Below are positions 53,029 through 60,811 of a stretch of DNA of 64,000 bases, piece after piece. Each line of letters opens with the position of its first letter. Within the stretch, counting starts at the first letter, position 1. The notes beneath the pieces were generated by a model. The model was given only the letters and a program-made list of their open reading frames with translations. It did no database searches and was not told the origin of the DNA. A program made the position numbers and the translations under genes. The stretch covers positions 3,113,889 to 3,177,888 of the forward strand of contig NZ_AZUQ01000001.1 of the NCBI RefSeq assembly GCF_000527155.1, in the 5' to 3' direction. This DNA is from Haloglycomyces albus DSM 45210 (GTDB lineage Bacteria > Actinomycetota > Actinomycetes > Mycobacteriales > Micromonosporaceae).

Positions 53029-53425
53029 GAGTCCACTATACTCTGCGCCGCAAGAGCAATATGGCGTGGTGAGCGCAACTAACTTTCGTTGCGGCTCGTC
53101 GACCAGGGCGGGCCCGGGCTGGGGAAGGTTGGATGGGTAGTCCTGCGCGGCCAAGAGGACGGAGGTCTTCGCCCGGTATCACCCCTCTCCCAGTCTAGGT
53201 TCGGTATTGGCGTCGTCAGTGGAGCCAGTGGAATTGAAAGGCCAGCGGGTCATCCGGTTGGTAGCCGATCAACAGCGCGAGTAGCTTGCGGAATTCATAC
53301 CGGAGGAGGCATGGGAGGTAGAGTTGAAAGGGCAGGAACGGGCTGGTCGGCTTTCACCGGAAGGTGTACGGCCGTGCCTCGGTTGATCGGTATGGCCCAC
53401 GTGATTCTCCAGTAAATCCTGTCTA
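52997..53425. other. intergenic interval with possible gene remnant
   Basis: 429 bases. Apart from the promoter and leader ORF at the left edge, a plus-strand frame around 53219-53350 reads like decayed coding sequence (VELKGQRVIRLVADQQRE, stop, LAEFIPEEAWEVELKGQERA) with an internal stop. I cannot assign a family. No other structure seen. Confidence 0.35.
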
Positions 53426-54169
53426 TCAGCAAGGTGTCTGGAGCCTCCCACACTCTTTCAAGTTAGACAGATCTATGTCCGAATCAATGAGTACCTCTCC
53501 ATCGTGGAAAAGTACCACACTCCTCAGAACGATCTGCTTGTCGATTTCCAGATACAACGGCAACATATAAACGAACTCGGGGCCTTCTTCCATCGGGACA
53601 GCCACTAGGTGCCCCCAGGATGACTCGACATTAGCCTGCCGCTCGAACAGCCGTAGTTCTGCGGCGACGTTGGGGTCAGCATGCACTGAATTCAATATCT
53701 GACCAAACGACCACGCCGGTTCATGCAGCAAATCAAAGCCTACCGATCCCCACTGTCCCTCGTCCTCAAAGACCAGATCGAACGGCGGCTTCGCGATATT
53801 TCCCTCAAGACCGTCGATTTCAAAGGCGATGTAAAGAAATTCGTCAGCCTCACGCGGAATGGTTGGGCTACCGTCTTCGTCAATCTGGACCTCTTGTTGC
53901 GTATCAGCCAGTAGACAGGCGGCAGGATCACCCGAGTCGACCAAAAGGTCAAGGAATGTGGCGCCTCCTTCAAGATGCGACGCATCAGCTTCAGCATCGA
54001 TAATTCCGCACGACACCTGTTCCGCGTGAATCAACGTATCCCTGTCGTCGGCTGCGACGGCCATTTGATCAGGGTATGATATTTCCCCTGTACTATTCGC
54101 ATCCGGACTTTTGCAACTTCCCATCGTAAGTACCGCCGCTAGACCGATTGCCAAGCCAGAGAAACGCAT
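53426..54169 (-). CDS. hypothetical lipoprotein
   Basis: 247 residues. Signal sequence 1-18 ends in the lipobox-like TMGSC (Cys19), so the protein should be lipid-anchored outside the membrane. The mature part is acidic with no recognised domain and three further cysteines (SCGIID, AACLLAD, and CGRLQTPC at the end). ATG 54169 follows GAGGAG by 9 bases. Lies between the tRNA-Pro gene and the possible remnant; accessory in character. Codon use is mixed as in the 601-residue gene. Confidence 0.72.
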   Translation of the reverse strand: MRFSGLAIGLAAVLTMGSCKSPDANSTGEISYPDQMAVAADDRDTLIHAEQVSCGIIDAEADASHLEGGATFLDLLVDSGDPAACLLADTQQEVQIDEDGSPTIPREADEFLYIAFEIDGLEGNIAKPPFDLVFEDEGQWGSVGFDLLHEPAWSFGQILNSVHADPNVAAELRLFERQANVESSWGHLVAVPMEEGPEFVYMLPLYLEIDKQIVLRSVVLFHDGEVLIDSDIDLSNLKECGRLQTPC

Positions 54170-54304
54170 CAAGACAAACTCCTCAGGTCGATTCCTTATC
54201 ACGACCCTACAAAAGCACGTCCAACATTGGAGTGCTAAAGCATACAGAACCGGGCAGGAAGAGGATCGACCCGTACGGCCAGTGTCGAAAGAAGTTCCCA
54301 TTGG

Positions 54305-54378
54305 TCGGGTTATCCGGATTTGAACCGAAGACCCCTACACCCCCAGTGTAGTGCTCTACCAAGCTGAGCTATAACCCG
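54305..54378 (-). tRNA. tRNA-Pro (anticodon GGG)
   Basis: 74 bases fold into a complete cloverleaf: acceptor CGGGTTA/TAACCCG, D stem GCTC/GAGC, anticodon stem CTACA/TGTAG with loop CTGGGGG (anticodon GGG at 54444-type position 54344-54342), 5-base variable region, T stem TTCGG/CCGGA with TTCAAAT loop, discriminator A. The C1:G72 pair is characteristic of tRNA-Pro. No CCA is encoded. Reads CCC and CCU. Confidence 0.95.
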
Positions 54379-54489
54379 CACCGGCATTTTCCAGGGAAAA
54401 CTCCCGGAAATCAGCCAATGGCCACCATGGCGACCGGAACCAATATAGCGCATTGGCCGTACCAGGCTTCCAGCGGGGCGTAATGCAAC

Positions 54490-54640
54490 GCATTGACCTC
54501 CTCCCCACGGCTAAGGCCGGGGGATTCCAACCGGTGAGACCGGTTGGCGCACGAGCCCTCGCGGGTGTGCTGGTTCCTGCTTCACAGACTGACTCATGTT
54601 TCCGTCTCCACAGGCTGAGACCGCAAGCCCTGCGGCCTTA
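54490..54640 (-). ncRNA. putative TnpB guide RNA (omega RNA) scaffold at element right end
   Basis: On the minus strand the 3' end of tnpB contains two consecutive hairpins: CCAACCGG-TCTCA-CCGGTTGG (54547-54527) and CCCCCGGC-CTTA-GCCGTGGGG (54523-54503), then GGAGGAGGTCAA ending near 54493. This matches the right-end structure of actinobacterial IS605-type elements, where the RNA continues into flanking DNA as guide (starting TGCGTTGC). The 5' boundary is a guess. Confidence 0.55.
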
Positions 54641-55815
54641 AGGATGTTTCTCGCCGCGTTCACGTCCGCATTCGCCCGATGCCCGCAGGCTGTGCAGCAG
54701 AAACTCGCTTGGCTATCGCGGTTGTCCGCCGCACAGTACCCGCAGGCATGACAGGTCTGTGACGTGTACGCAGGATGGATCGTGACCAGCTTGGTTCCGG
54801 TGTACCGGGCCTTCGAGGCCAGCGCGAGTTCGAGCCGGTGCCAGCCTTTGTCGAGGATGGCCCGGTTGAGTCCGGCTTTCGCCTTGACATTCCGCTCACT
54901 CGCACGCGCAGTCATGTTCTTAGTCTTGAGGTCTTCCAGCACCACCACGGCATTGTCGGACGCGATCCGGTGCGCCACCTGCGCGGTGAAGTCGCCGCGC
55001 CGATCGGTGACCCGGCAGGACAGACGCCGCAGCCGTATCAACGTCCGGCCCCACGACGCCGAGCCCCTCCTCTGCCGGGCCAGCTGTTGCTGGAGGCGCT
55101 TATACCGCTTCACCTCGCCGGGCGTGACGAACGCGCGATCGTGGAACCGGCCGTCCGACGTGACCGCCGCATAGGCGACACCCCGATCGATCCCGACCGC
55201 CGCACCAGGGTTGGCGTGCTGTTCAGGCGTGGCTTGGTCGTCGTCCACAAGAAACGATATCCACCACCAGCCCGCCTTGAACGAGACCGTGGCGGACTTG
55301 ATCACGCCTCCCAGTGGGCGGGTAGATCGGTAGGTGGCCCACCCGAGTTTGGGGAGCTTCACTCTCCCCCATTTCCGGTTGATCCGCTCCACGGCCATGG
55401 GTTTCGGGTCAGGAAACCGAAACGACGGAGACCACCGGTGCTTCACTCTCCACCGGACGGTAAACGTCCCATGCTCCCGGCACGCCCGGTCGAGATCACG
55501 AAGCGTTTGCTGGAGGAGGTGCGACGGCGCGACTTTCAGCCATTCTAGTCCGGGTTCGCGTTTCGCTTCGGCCAGTTGGCGGGCTTGTGGAACGTAGTTC
55601 GCCCATGCTCCTTTGCGACGCGCCTCCCGGCGCTGATCCAGCGCGGCATTCCACACCGCCCGGCAGACGTTTCCGTACTCGGTGCACGCTTGGGCCTGTT
55701 CGGGGGTGAGCTTGAGACGAAAACGGCGACCGGTCAACATGCACACCACCTTATCGTTGGGGCCTGACATCGCGGTCATTGATGTGCTTACCCCACGGCT
55801 AAAGCCAGGGCCCTG
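54495..55815 (-). mobile_element. IS605-type element carrying tnpB only
   Basis: Both sides of tnpB carry the related stem-loop ccccacggctaaggcc (54503-54518) and ccccacggctaaagcc (55791-55806) in the same orientation, which I take as the right and left end structures. No terminal inverted repeats or target duplication, as expected for the family. Outer limits are approximate. Confidence 0.6.
54511..55740 (-). CDS. tnpB: IS200/IS605-family TnpB (RNA-guided nuclease), solitary
   Basis: 409 residues. N-terminal helix-turn-helix-like MLTGRRFRLKLTPEQAQA, OrfB core, RuvC triad Asp185 (VGIDRGV), Glu269 (VVLEDLKT) and Asp359 (ANADVNAARN), zinc finger CHACGYC ... CCTACGH between them. All catalytic residues are present, so it should be an active guide-RNA-dependent nuclease. 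No tnpA is adjacent. ATG 55740 is preceded by AAGGTGG; GTG/ATG further upstream give a non-conserved N-terminus. The element lies 130 bases from tRNA-Pro. Confidence 0.93.
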   Translation of the reverse strand: MLTGRRFRLKLTPEQAQACTEYGNVCRAVWNAALDQRREARRKGAWANYVPQARQLAEAKREPGLEWLKVAPSHLLQQTLRDLDRACREHGTFTVRWRVKHRWSPSFRFPDPKPMAVERINRKWGRVKLPKLGWATYRSTRPLGGVIKSATVSFKAGWWWISFLVDDDQATPEQHANPGAAVGIDRGVAYAAVTSDGRFHDRAFVTPGEVKRYKRLQQQLARQRRGSASWGRTLIRLRRLSCRVTDRRGDFTAQVAHRIASDNAVVVLEDLKTKNMTARASERNVKAKAGLNRAILDKGWHRLELALASKARYTGTKLVTIHPAYTSQTCHACGYCAADNRDSQASFCCTACGHRANADVNAARNILKAAGLAVSACGDGNMSQSVKQEPAHPRGLVRQPVSPVGIPRP

Positions 55816-55961
55816 CGCACTACGAACCTCCGATCAAACAACACGACGGTTCTCCCGATTCGCTAACGTTGCTACCAGGGACGGCGTCGTGAGCGCTGGA
55901 TCCATCCGAACATCCATAAGCAACACAATGAATTGTGCGTCATAGTAGGGCTTGGTTCTTC

Positions 55962-57068
55962 ATGAATATCGCACCACCGCAACAGACTCGTCGACAACGC
56001 AGCGGACTACTCGTCACCGCACTCGCCGTCACGATGTTCACCGCATGCACGTCCGAACCGGACAACGAGGAGAACGCCACACCGTCACCGGAACCGACAC
56101 CGTCGACAACGCCACAAGAACGGACCGAGGTCGTCTCCGACAATCTCGATGTTCCCTGGTCGATTGCTTTCTACAATGAAACTCTCCTTGTCAGCGAGCG
56201 CGACAGTACCCGCATTCTGGAGCTTGACGATGAGGGAGAGGCCCGGTCGATCGGGACGATTGACGCCGCTGTTCCGAATGGGGAGGGCGGTCTGCTGGGC
56301 CTTGCCGTTGCGGACGGCTACCTGTTTACGTATTTCACGGCTGATGATGAGAATCGTATCGAGCGTCGTGAACTGTCGGGGGAGCCTGGATCGCTGGAGT
56401 TCGGTGCGTCCGAGACGGTTGTTGACGGGATTCCCGCTGCCGGTCATCATAACGGTGGTCGAATTGCTATTGGCCCTGATGGAATGCTGTACGTAACGAC
56501 CGGAGATGCGGGGAATACCGGCAACGCACAGGATTTGGATTCGCTGGCGGGCAAGATTCTGCGAATGACGCCGAGCGGCGGGGTTCCGGATGATAATCCG
56601 TTCGCGGATTCTCTTGTCTTCAGCTTTGGGCACCGTAATCCGCAGGGTATCGCTTGGGCGGACGACGGCACTTTGTATTCGAGCGAGTTTGGGCAGGACA
56701 CGTGGGACGAGCTCAATGTGATCGAGGCGGGTGGAAACTATGGCTGGCCTGAGGTTGAGGGTGTCGCTGATCGCGATGGTTTCATTGACCCTGTGCAGCA
56801 GTGGAGGCCTGCCGAGGCGAGTCCCAGCGGAATCGAGGTTTATGAAGGTGCGGTCTATATCGCGAACTTGCGTGGGGAGAGACTGTTCGAGGTTCCGCTG
56901 AGTGATCCGACCACCGTGACTGAACATTTTGTCGGTGACTACGGTCGCATCCGGGATGTCATCGTCGGGAACGACGGATCATTGTGGATGGTCACTAACA
57001 ATACGGACGGCCGGGGCGATCCTTCCGACACTGATGATCGGATTATTCGAGTCAACCTTGAGGAATGA
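55962..57068 (+). CDS. PQQ-dependent sugar dehydrogenase family lipoprotein
   Basis: 368 residues. Signal peptide with lipobox-like MFTAC (Cys about 28), then a Thr/Pro/Glu-rich linker and a six-bladed glucose/sorbosone dehydrogenase propeller: LDVPWSIAFYNETLLVSER, GGLLGLAVADGYLFTYF, AGHHNGGRIAIGPDGMLYV (catalytic His), GHRNPQGIAWADDGTLYSSE, GGNYGWPEVEG. Oxidises aldose sugars with PQQ if the cofactor is available; many actinobacterial members are uncharacterised. ATG 55962; the longer frame from 55935 lacks a ribosome site. Confidence 0.88.
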   Translation: MNIAPPQQTRRQRSGLLVTALAVTMFTACTSEPDNEENATPSPEPTPSTTPQERTEVVSDNLDVPWSIAFYNETLLVSERDSTRILELDDEGEARSIGTIDAAVPNGEGGLLGLAVADGYLFTYFTADDENRIERRELSGEPGSLEFGASETVVDGIPAAGHHNGGRIAIGPDGMLYVTTGDAGNTGNAQDLDSLAGKILRMTPSGGVPDDNPFADSLVFSFGHRNPQGIAWADDGTLYSSEFGQDTWDELNVIEAGGNYGWPEVEGVADRDGFIDPVQQWRPAEASPSGIEVYEGAVYIANLRGERLFEVPLSDPTTVTEHFVGDYGRIRDVIVGNDGSLWMVTNNTDGRGDPSDTDDRIIRVNLEE

Positions 57069-57103
57069 CCTCAGTCGCTTCGTCCGGTCGTGGTCTGTTC
57101 TAT

Positions 57104-57161
57104 CGCCAAGGTGTGCACCGCGGCTGGCGAACAAGACGCAGCCGCGGTGCACACCTTGGCG
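57104..57161. terminator. bidirectional terminator hairpin
   Basis: A 22-bp perfect stem (57104-57125 with 57140-57161) with a 14-base loop between the convergent dehydrogenase and allantoicase genes; the longest hairpin in the window. Confidence 0.85.
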
Positions 57162-57236
57162 CAGGGGCCCGGAATCGTTTCCGCCCTAAGTAACGAGCAT
57201 CGATTCTGACCCCCGTCGTTGTACTTGGAGGTTTCC

Positions 57237-58226
57237 CTAGTACACCGCTGCTTGAGCCGCTTCGGTCAGCGTTCCCGTCAGGCGCAGGCGGGCGATGCCT
57301 CCGTCGGGATAGATGTCCAGCTGCGCGTGGGTTGCCGGCGGAAGGTGCCGAACGCGGAATCGGTGTAGTCCGTCGGGTTGGACTCGGGTGCGCGGCAGCA
57401 TGTCGAACCACGCGGAGTCGTCGTCTATGGATCTGCCACTGTCAGCGTCGAATCCTCGTAGCCGGATTCCTCCGGGCGCGTTGAACTTCATGTGGGTCGT
57501 GTCGATCTCGACGATGTCGACGGTGCCGCGTCCGGCCAGTTTCAGTCGCATCCAGTCGTTACCCGGTCCGCGACGGCGTCCGGTCTCCCAGCCGTCGGCC
57601 TGGTGGTTGGCGTGTCCGGGAAGGAGTGTGTTGTTGGCGTTGGAGTAGAAGGTGTTGGACGATTCCAGGCACCGACCGCCGTTGGTGATGGCGGCGAGGT
57701 CGAGGGGCAGGTCGGCGAAGTCTTTCAGGGAGGGTTGGGGTTCGCCGTGGGCACGTAGTCGTGCTATTCCCCCGTCGGGGTGCATGATCAGGCGTAGGTG
57801 GCTGACGCGCTGTTCGGATTCTATTTCGAATTCGTTCTTGGTGTGGCCTTTGATAGGAGCATGTGCGAGGAGAGGTTTCCATTCGGCTTCGAGCAGTTCG
57901 TCGATCGAGGGGTGGCCGTCGAGGTAAACGCCTTCGACGGAACATTCGGGCGGGTAGTTGCCTTTGAAGTGGGCCGTGTCGATGACGATGCCTGTAACGG
58001 TTCCGGGAACGCCGAGGCGGATGACGGCGAAGTCGAAACCGGGTTCCCGGCGGCGCCGAGTTTCCCAGCCGTCGTAGATTTGGCCTTTGCTGCCGAAGTT
58101 TTCGGGGGTAAATTCCGGTTCGGAGACGCGAATGAGGCATTCCTTGTCGGCGAACGACTCGTCGTTGGCGTACATGACCGAGCCGCCGAGTGCTCGGGAG
58201 GCGAGATCGGGACGTTGAGTGAACAT
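57237..58226 (-). CDS. alc: allantoicase
   Basis: 329 residues in two homologous beta-sandwich halves, each with the allantoicase core: GWETRRRREPGFDFAVIRLG and DGWETGRRRGPGNDWMRLKL, VIDTAHFKGNYPPECSVEG and EIDTTHMKFNAPGGIRLRG, and a PDGGIARLR near each end. Hydrolyses allantoate to ureidoglycolate and urea. ATG 58226 has AAGGAGG 7 bases upstream, which lies in the end of allB; the gap to the allB stop is one base. Last gene of the allantoin/glyoxylate operon. Confidence 0.95.
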   Translation of the reverse strand: MFTQRPDLASRALGGSVMYANDESFADKECLIRVSEPEFTPENFGSKGQIYDGWETRRRREPGFDFAVIRLGVPGTVTGIVIDTAHFKGNYPPECSVEGVYLDGHPSIDELLEAEWKPLLAHAPIKGHTKNEFEIESEQRVSHLRLIMHPDGGIARLRAHGEPQPSLKDFADLPLDLAAITNGGRCLESSNTFYSNANNTLLPGHANHQADGWETGRRRGPGNDWMRLKLAGRGTVDIVEIDTTHMKFNAPGGIRLRGFDADSGRSIDDDSAWFDMLPRTRVQPDGLHRFRVRHLPPATHAQLDIYPDGGIARLRLTGTLTEAAQAAVY

Positions 58227-58227
58227 A

Positions 58228-59541
58228 TCAGTCCTCCTTGGACAGTAGTCGACCGTGTGGCCGGCCCCCGACCAGACGTCCACGCAGCCACGTCGCAGTG
58301 ACGTAGCCGGTCAGGGAGTCGCCGTGGTAGGGGCTGACGGGATGGCGGTGATGAAGTCGAGGTGCGTCGACCGTCCACTCATAATCGGGGTCGAAGACGG
58401 CGAAGTCCGCATCGGCACCGCGATCGAGTCGCCCCTTCGACTGCAGCCCCGCGATGCGGGCCGGGGCGTGGCACATCCACTGGACGATGCGGGAGAGCGG
58501 AATACCGCGCTGACGCGCATGGGTCCAGACTACGCTCAGTCCGGTTTGGAGCGATGAGATTCCGCCCCAGGCGTCCGCGAAGTCGCCGTCTTTGAGCTCG
58601 GGTGGGCAGGGTGAATGGTCGGAGACGACGCAGTCGATACCGCCGTCGGCCAATGCCTGCCATAGCCCGTCGCGATTCCTTTCGTCGCGGATGGGTGGGC
58701 AGCATTTGAATCGGGTGGCGGCGTCGGGGACCTTTTCGGCGTTGACGCACAGGTAGTGCGGACAGGTTTCTGCGGTGACGTCAACGCCCGATTCGCGCGC
58801 CGCAACAATGAGGTCGGCGGTAGCAGCGGCGGAGACGTGCAGGATGTGGAGACGAGCGCCGGTCTCTTTCCCCAAGGCGATGACCCGTTCGACGGCGGCG
58901 GTTTCGGCTGAGACGGGCCGGGAGGCGATGAACCCGGTGAAGTCGGTGTTCGCTGTGGGAGCGTTGTCCAGGATGTGGGGGTCTTCGGCGTGGACGATGA
59001 CCAGGGCGTCAAGAGCGGCTGCTTCTTGGAGACCGTCACGTAGTTGCTCGGTGGACAGGGCGGGGAATTCGTCGACTCCGGAGTGGGAGGTGAAGCATTT
59101 GAACCCGTATACGCCCTTGTCGTGCAGGGCGGCCAGGCGACCGAGGTTGTGTGGGACGATGCCGCCCCAGAATCCGGTGTCGGTGTGGATCTGTCCCGGC
59201 GCGGTACGGTGTTTGAGTCGCAGTGCGTCGGGGTTGATGGTGGGAGGCAGTGAGTTGAGGGGCATGTCGAGGATGGTGGTGACGCCTCCGGCGACGGCGG
59301 CGCGGGTGGCTGTTCGGTAGCCTTCCCAGTGTGTCCGTCCGGGTTCGTTGACGTGTACGTGTGTGTCGACCAGACCGGGCAGCAGGCATAGTTCGCCGTA
59401 GTCAACGTCGTGGTGGGCCGACAGTTCGGTGTCATAGCCTGTTATAGAGGTGATGACGCCGTCGTCGACGGTCACCGCGGCGGGTCTCTCCTGGTTGGGA
59501 AAGACGGTGCGTTGTGAACGCACGACGAGATCGTGTCTCAT
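58228..59541 (-). CDS. allB: allantoinase
   Basis: 437 residues, amidohydrolase superfamily. Metal-binding HxH in GLVDTHVHVNEPGRTHWEGY (about 57-76), carbamylated Lys in GVYGFKCFTSHSG, HILHVSAAATADLI and SDHSPCPPELK (about 305) are typical of allantoinase (ring opening of allantoin to allantoate). Its start overlaps the glycerate kinase stop by 4 bases (ATGA), and alc follows after one base. Confidence 0.95.
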   Translation of the reverse strand: MRHDLVVRSQRTVFPNQERPAAVTVDDGVITSITGYDTELSAHHDVDYGELCLLPGLVDTHVHVNEPGRTHWEGYRTATRAAVAGGVTTILDMPLNSLPPTINPDALRLKHRTAPGQIHTDTGFWGGIVPHNLGRLAALHDKGVYGFKCFTSHSGVDEFPALSTEQLRDGLQEAAALDALVIVHAEDPHILDNAPTANTDFTGFIASRPVSAETAAVERVIALGKETGARLHILHVSAAATADLIVAARESGVDVTAETCPHYLCVNAEKVPDAATRFKCCPPIRDERNRDGLWQALADGGIDCVVSDHSPCPPELKDGDFADAWGGISSLQTGLSVVWTHARQRGIPLSRIVQWMCHAPARIAGLQSKGRLDRGADADFAVFDPDYEWTVDAPRLHHRHPVSPYHGDSLTGYVTATWLRGRLVGGRPHGRLLSKED

Positions 59542-60668
59542 GGTTTTTCCTTTTCAATCAGGTACGTGGCTATGTTTTCTCCCAGGCGTTCGAGAAGCGG
59601 TCCGGCCGTGGCGATGGAGCGGTCCGGGTCCGGTTCCAATTCCGTTAGAGGGAAGACGGCTTCGAGTCCCGCTTTTTCGGCCTCTGCGGCGTCGAGGTCG
59701 TTAATGCCGCAGACGGCGTACACGGGGACGTTGGAGGCACGGGCCGCTTGGGCCACGCCCATGGGGGCTTTCCCGTGCAGGGTCTGGTCGTCGAGGCGTC
59801 CTTCTCCGGTAATGACCAGGCCGGTTCCCGGGAGGCGAGAGGTGAAGCCGACGAGGTCGAGGAGAAGGTCGATTCCGGATACGGCCCGGGCTCCCAGGAA
59901 CGTTTGGGCGGCGAAGCCGACTCCTCCGGCCGCCCCGGTTCCCTTGCGGTCGGACAGGTCGACTCCCAGGTATTCGGCGACCTTGCGGGCGTAATGTCGT
60001 AGTCCTGCTTCCAGAGCGACGATGGCACTGTCGTCGGCGCCCTTCTGCGGCCCGAAGACGGTCGCGGCGCCGGTGGGCCCGAGCAGTGGGTTGGTGACGT
60101 CGGAGGCCAGGGTGATCGAGACGTTCTTCCATTCGGCGACCGTGCTTGTGGCGTCAATGGACGCAATTCGGTGGAGTTCTCCCCCACCGAGGCCGATGTC
60201 CTTCCCCTCTTCGTCATGGAGTTTCACTCCCAGAGCATGGATGAGTCCCGCACCTCCGTCGGTGCAGGCGCTGCCGCCGACTCCGAGAATGATGTCCGTG
60301 GCACCTGCATCGCGGACGAGTCGGAGTAGCTCTCCGGTACCACGGCTGGTCGCTTCCATTGGGCGGTACGGCTCCCGGCTGCGGGCCAGACCGGAGGCCT
60401 GGGCCATTTCGATCACGGCCGTGGTGCCGCGAACGGCGACGGTGGCGGTGACCGGATCGCCCAGAGGGCCGGTCACGGTGTGTTCCCTACGGTCGAACCC
60501 GGCGGCCACGGCGGCGTCCACAGTGCCGTCACCGCCGTCGGCCACCGGGAGTTCAGTGATCTCCCGGTCCGGATCAACCCGCCGTATACCCCGCCCCAGA
60601 CGGGCGGCCACCTGGGAGGCGGTCAGCGAGCCTTTGAACTTGTCGGGTGCGAGAAGTATGCGGTTCAT
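59538..60668 (-). CDS. glxK: glycerate kinase
   Basis: 376 residues of the GarK/GlxK family, starting MNRILLAPDKFKGSLTASQV with the family lysines; further signatures ELPVADGGDGTVDA, ILGVGGSACTDGGAG and VITGEGRLDDQTLHGK. Phosphorylates D-glycerate from the glyoxylate branch. ATG 60668 follows AAGGG by 8-9 bases. It overlaps allB and lies 143 bases behind gcl, with two hairpins in the gap. Confidence 0.95.
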   Translation of the reverse strand: MNRILLAPDKFKGSLTASQVAARLGRGIRRVDPDREITELPVADGGDGTVDAAVAAGFDRREHTVTGPLGDPVTATVAVRGTTAVIEMAQASGLARSREPYRPMEATSRGTGELLRLVRDAGATDIILGVGGSACTDGGAGLIHALGVKLHDEEGKDIGLGGGELHRIASIDATSTVAEWKNVSITLASDVTNPLLGPTGAATVFGPQKGADDSAIVALEAGLRHYARKVAEYLGVDLSDRKGTGAAGGVGFAAQTFLGARAVSGIDLLLDLVGFTSRLPGTGLVITGEGRLDDQTLHGKAPMGVAQAARASNVPVYAVCGINDLDAAEAEKAGLEAVFPLTELEPDPDRSIATAGPLLERLGENIATYLIEKEKP

Positions 60669-60703
60669 CGAGTCGACCCTTCTAAGGAGAACAGTGGTGT
60701 TGT

Positions 60704-60797
60704 CGTGCGGCCGGTGCGAATCGTGTTCCACTCACCTGCCCGGCCGGCCGCACGAGCCTTGTCGGAGCGGGCGTAGTGGAAGCACGAACGCCCGCTC
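60704..60797 (-). promoter_or_regulatory. two hairpins between gcl and glxK
   Basis: GAGCGGGCGT (60765-60774) pairs with ACGCCCGCTC (60788-60797), and CGTGCGGCCGG (60704-60714) with CCGGCCGCACG (60744-60754). Neither has a T run; they may be partial terminators or RNA-stability elements that set the ratio of upstream to downstream genes. Confidence 0.5.
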
Positions 60798-60811
60798 AGT
60801 CTATGGGGCGG

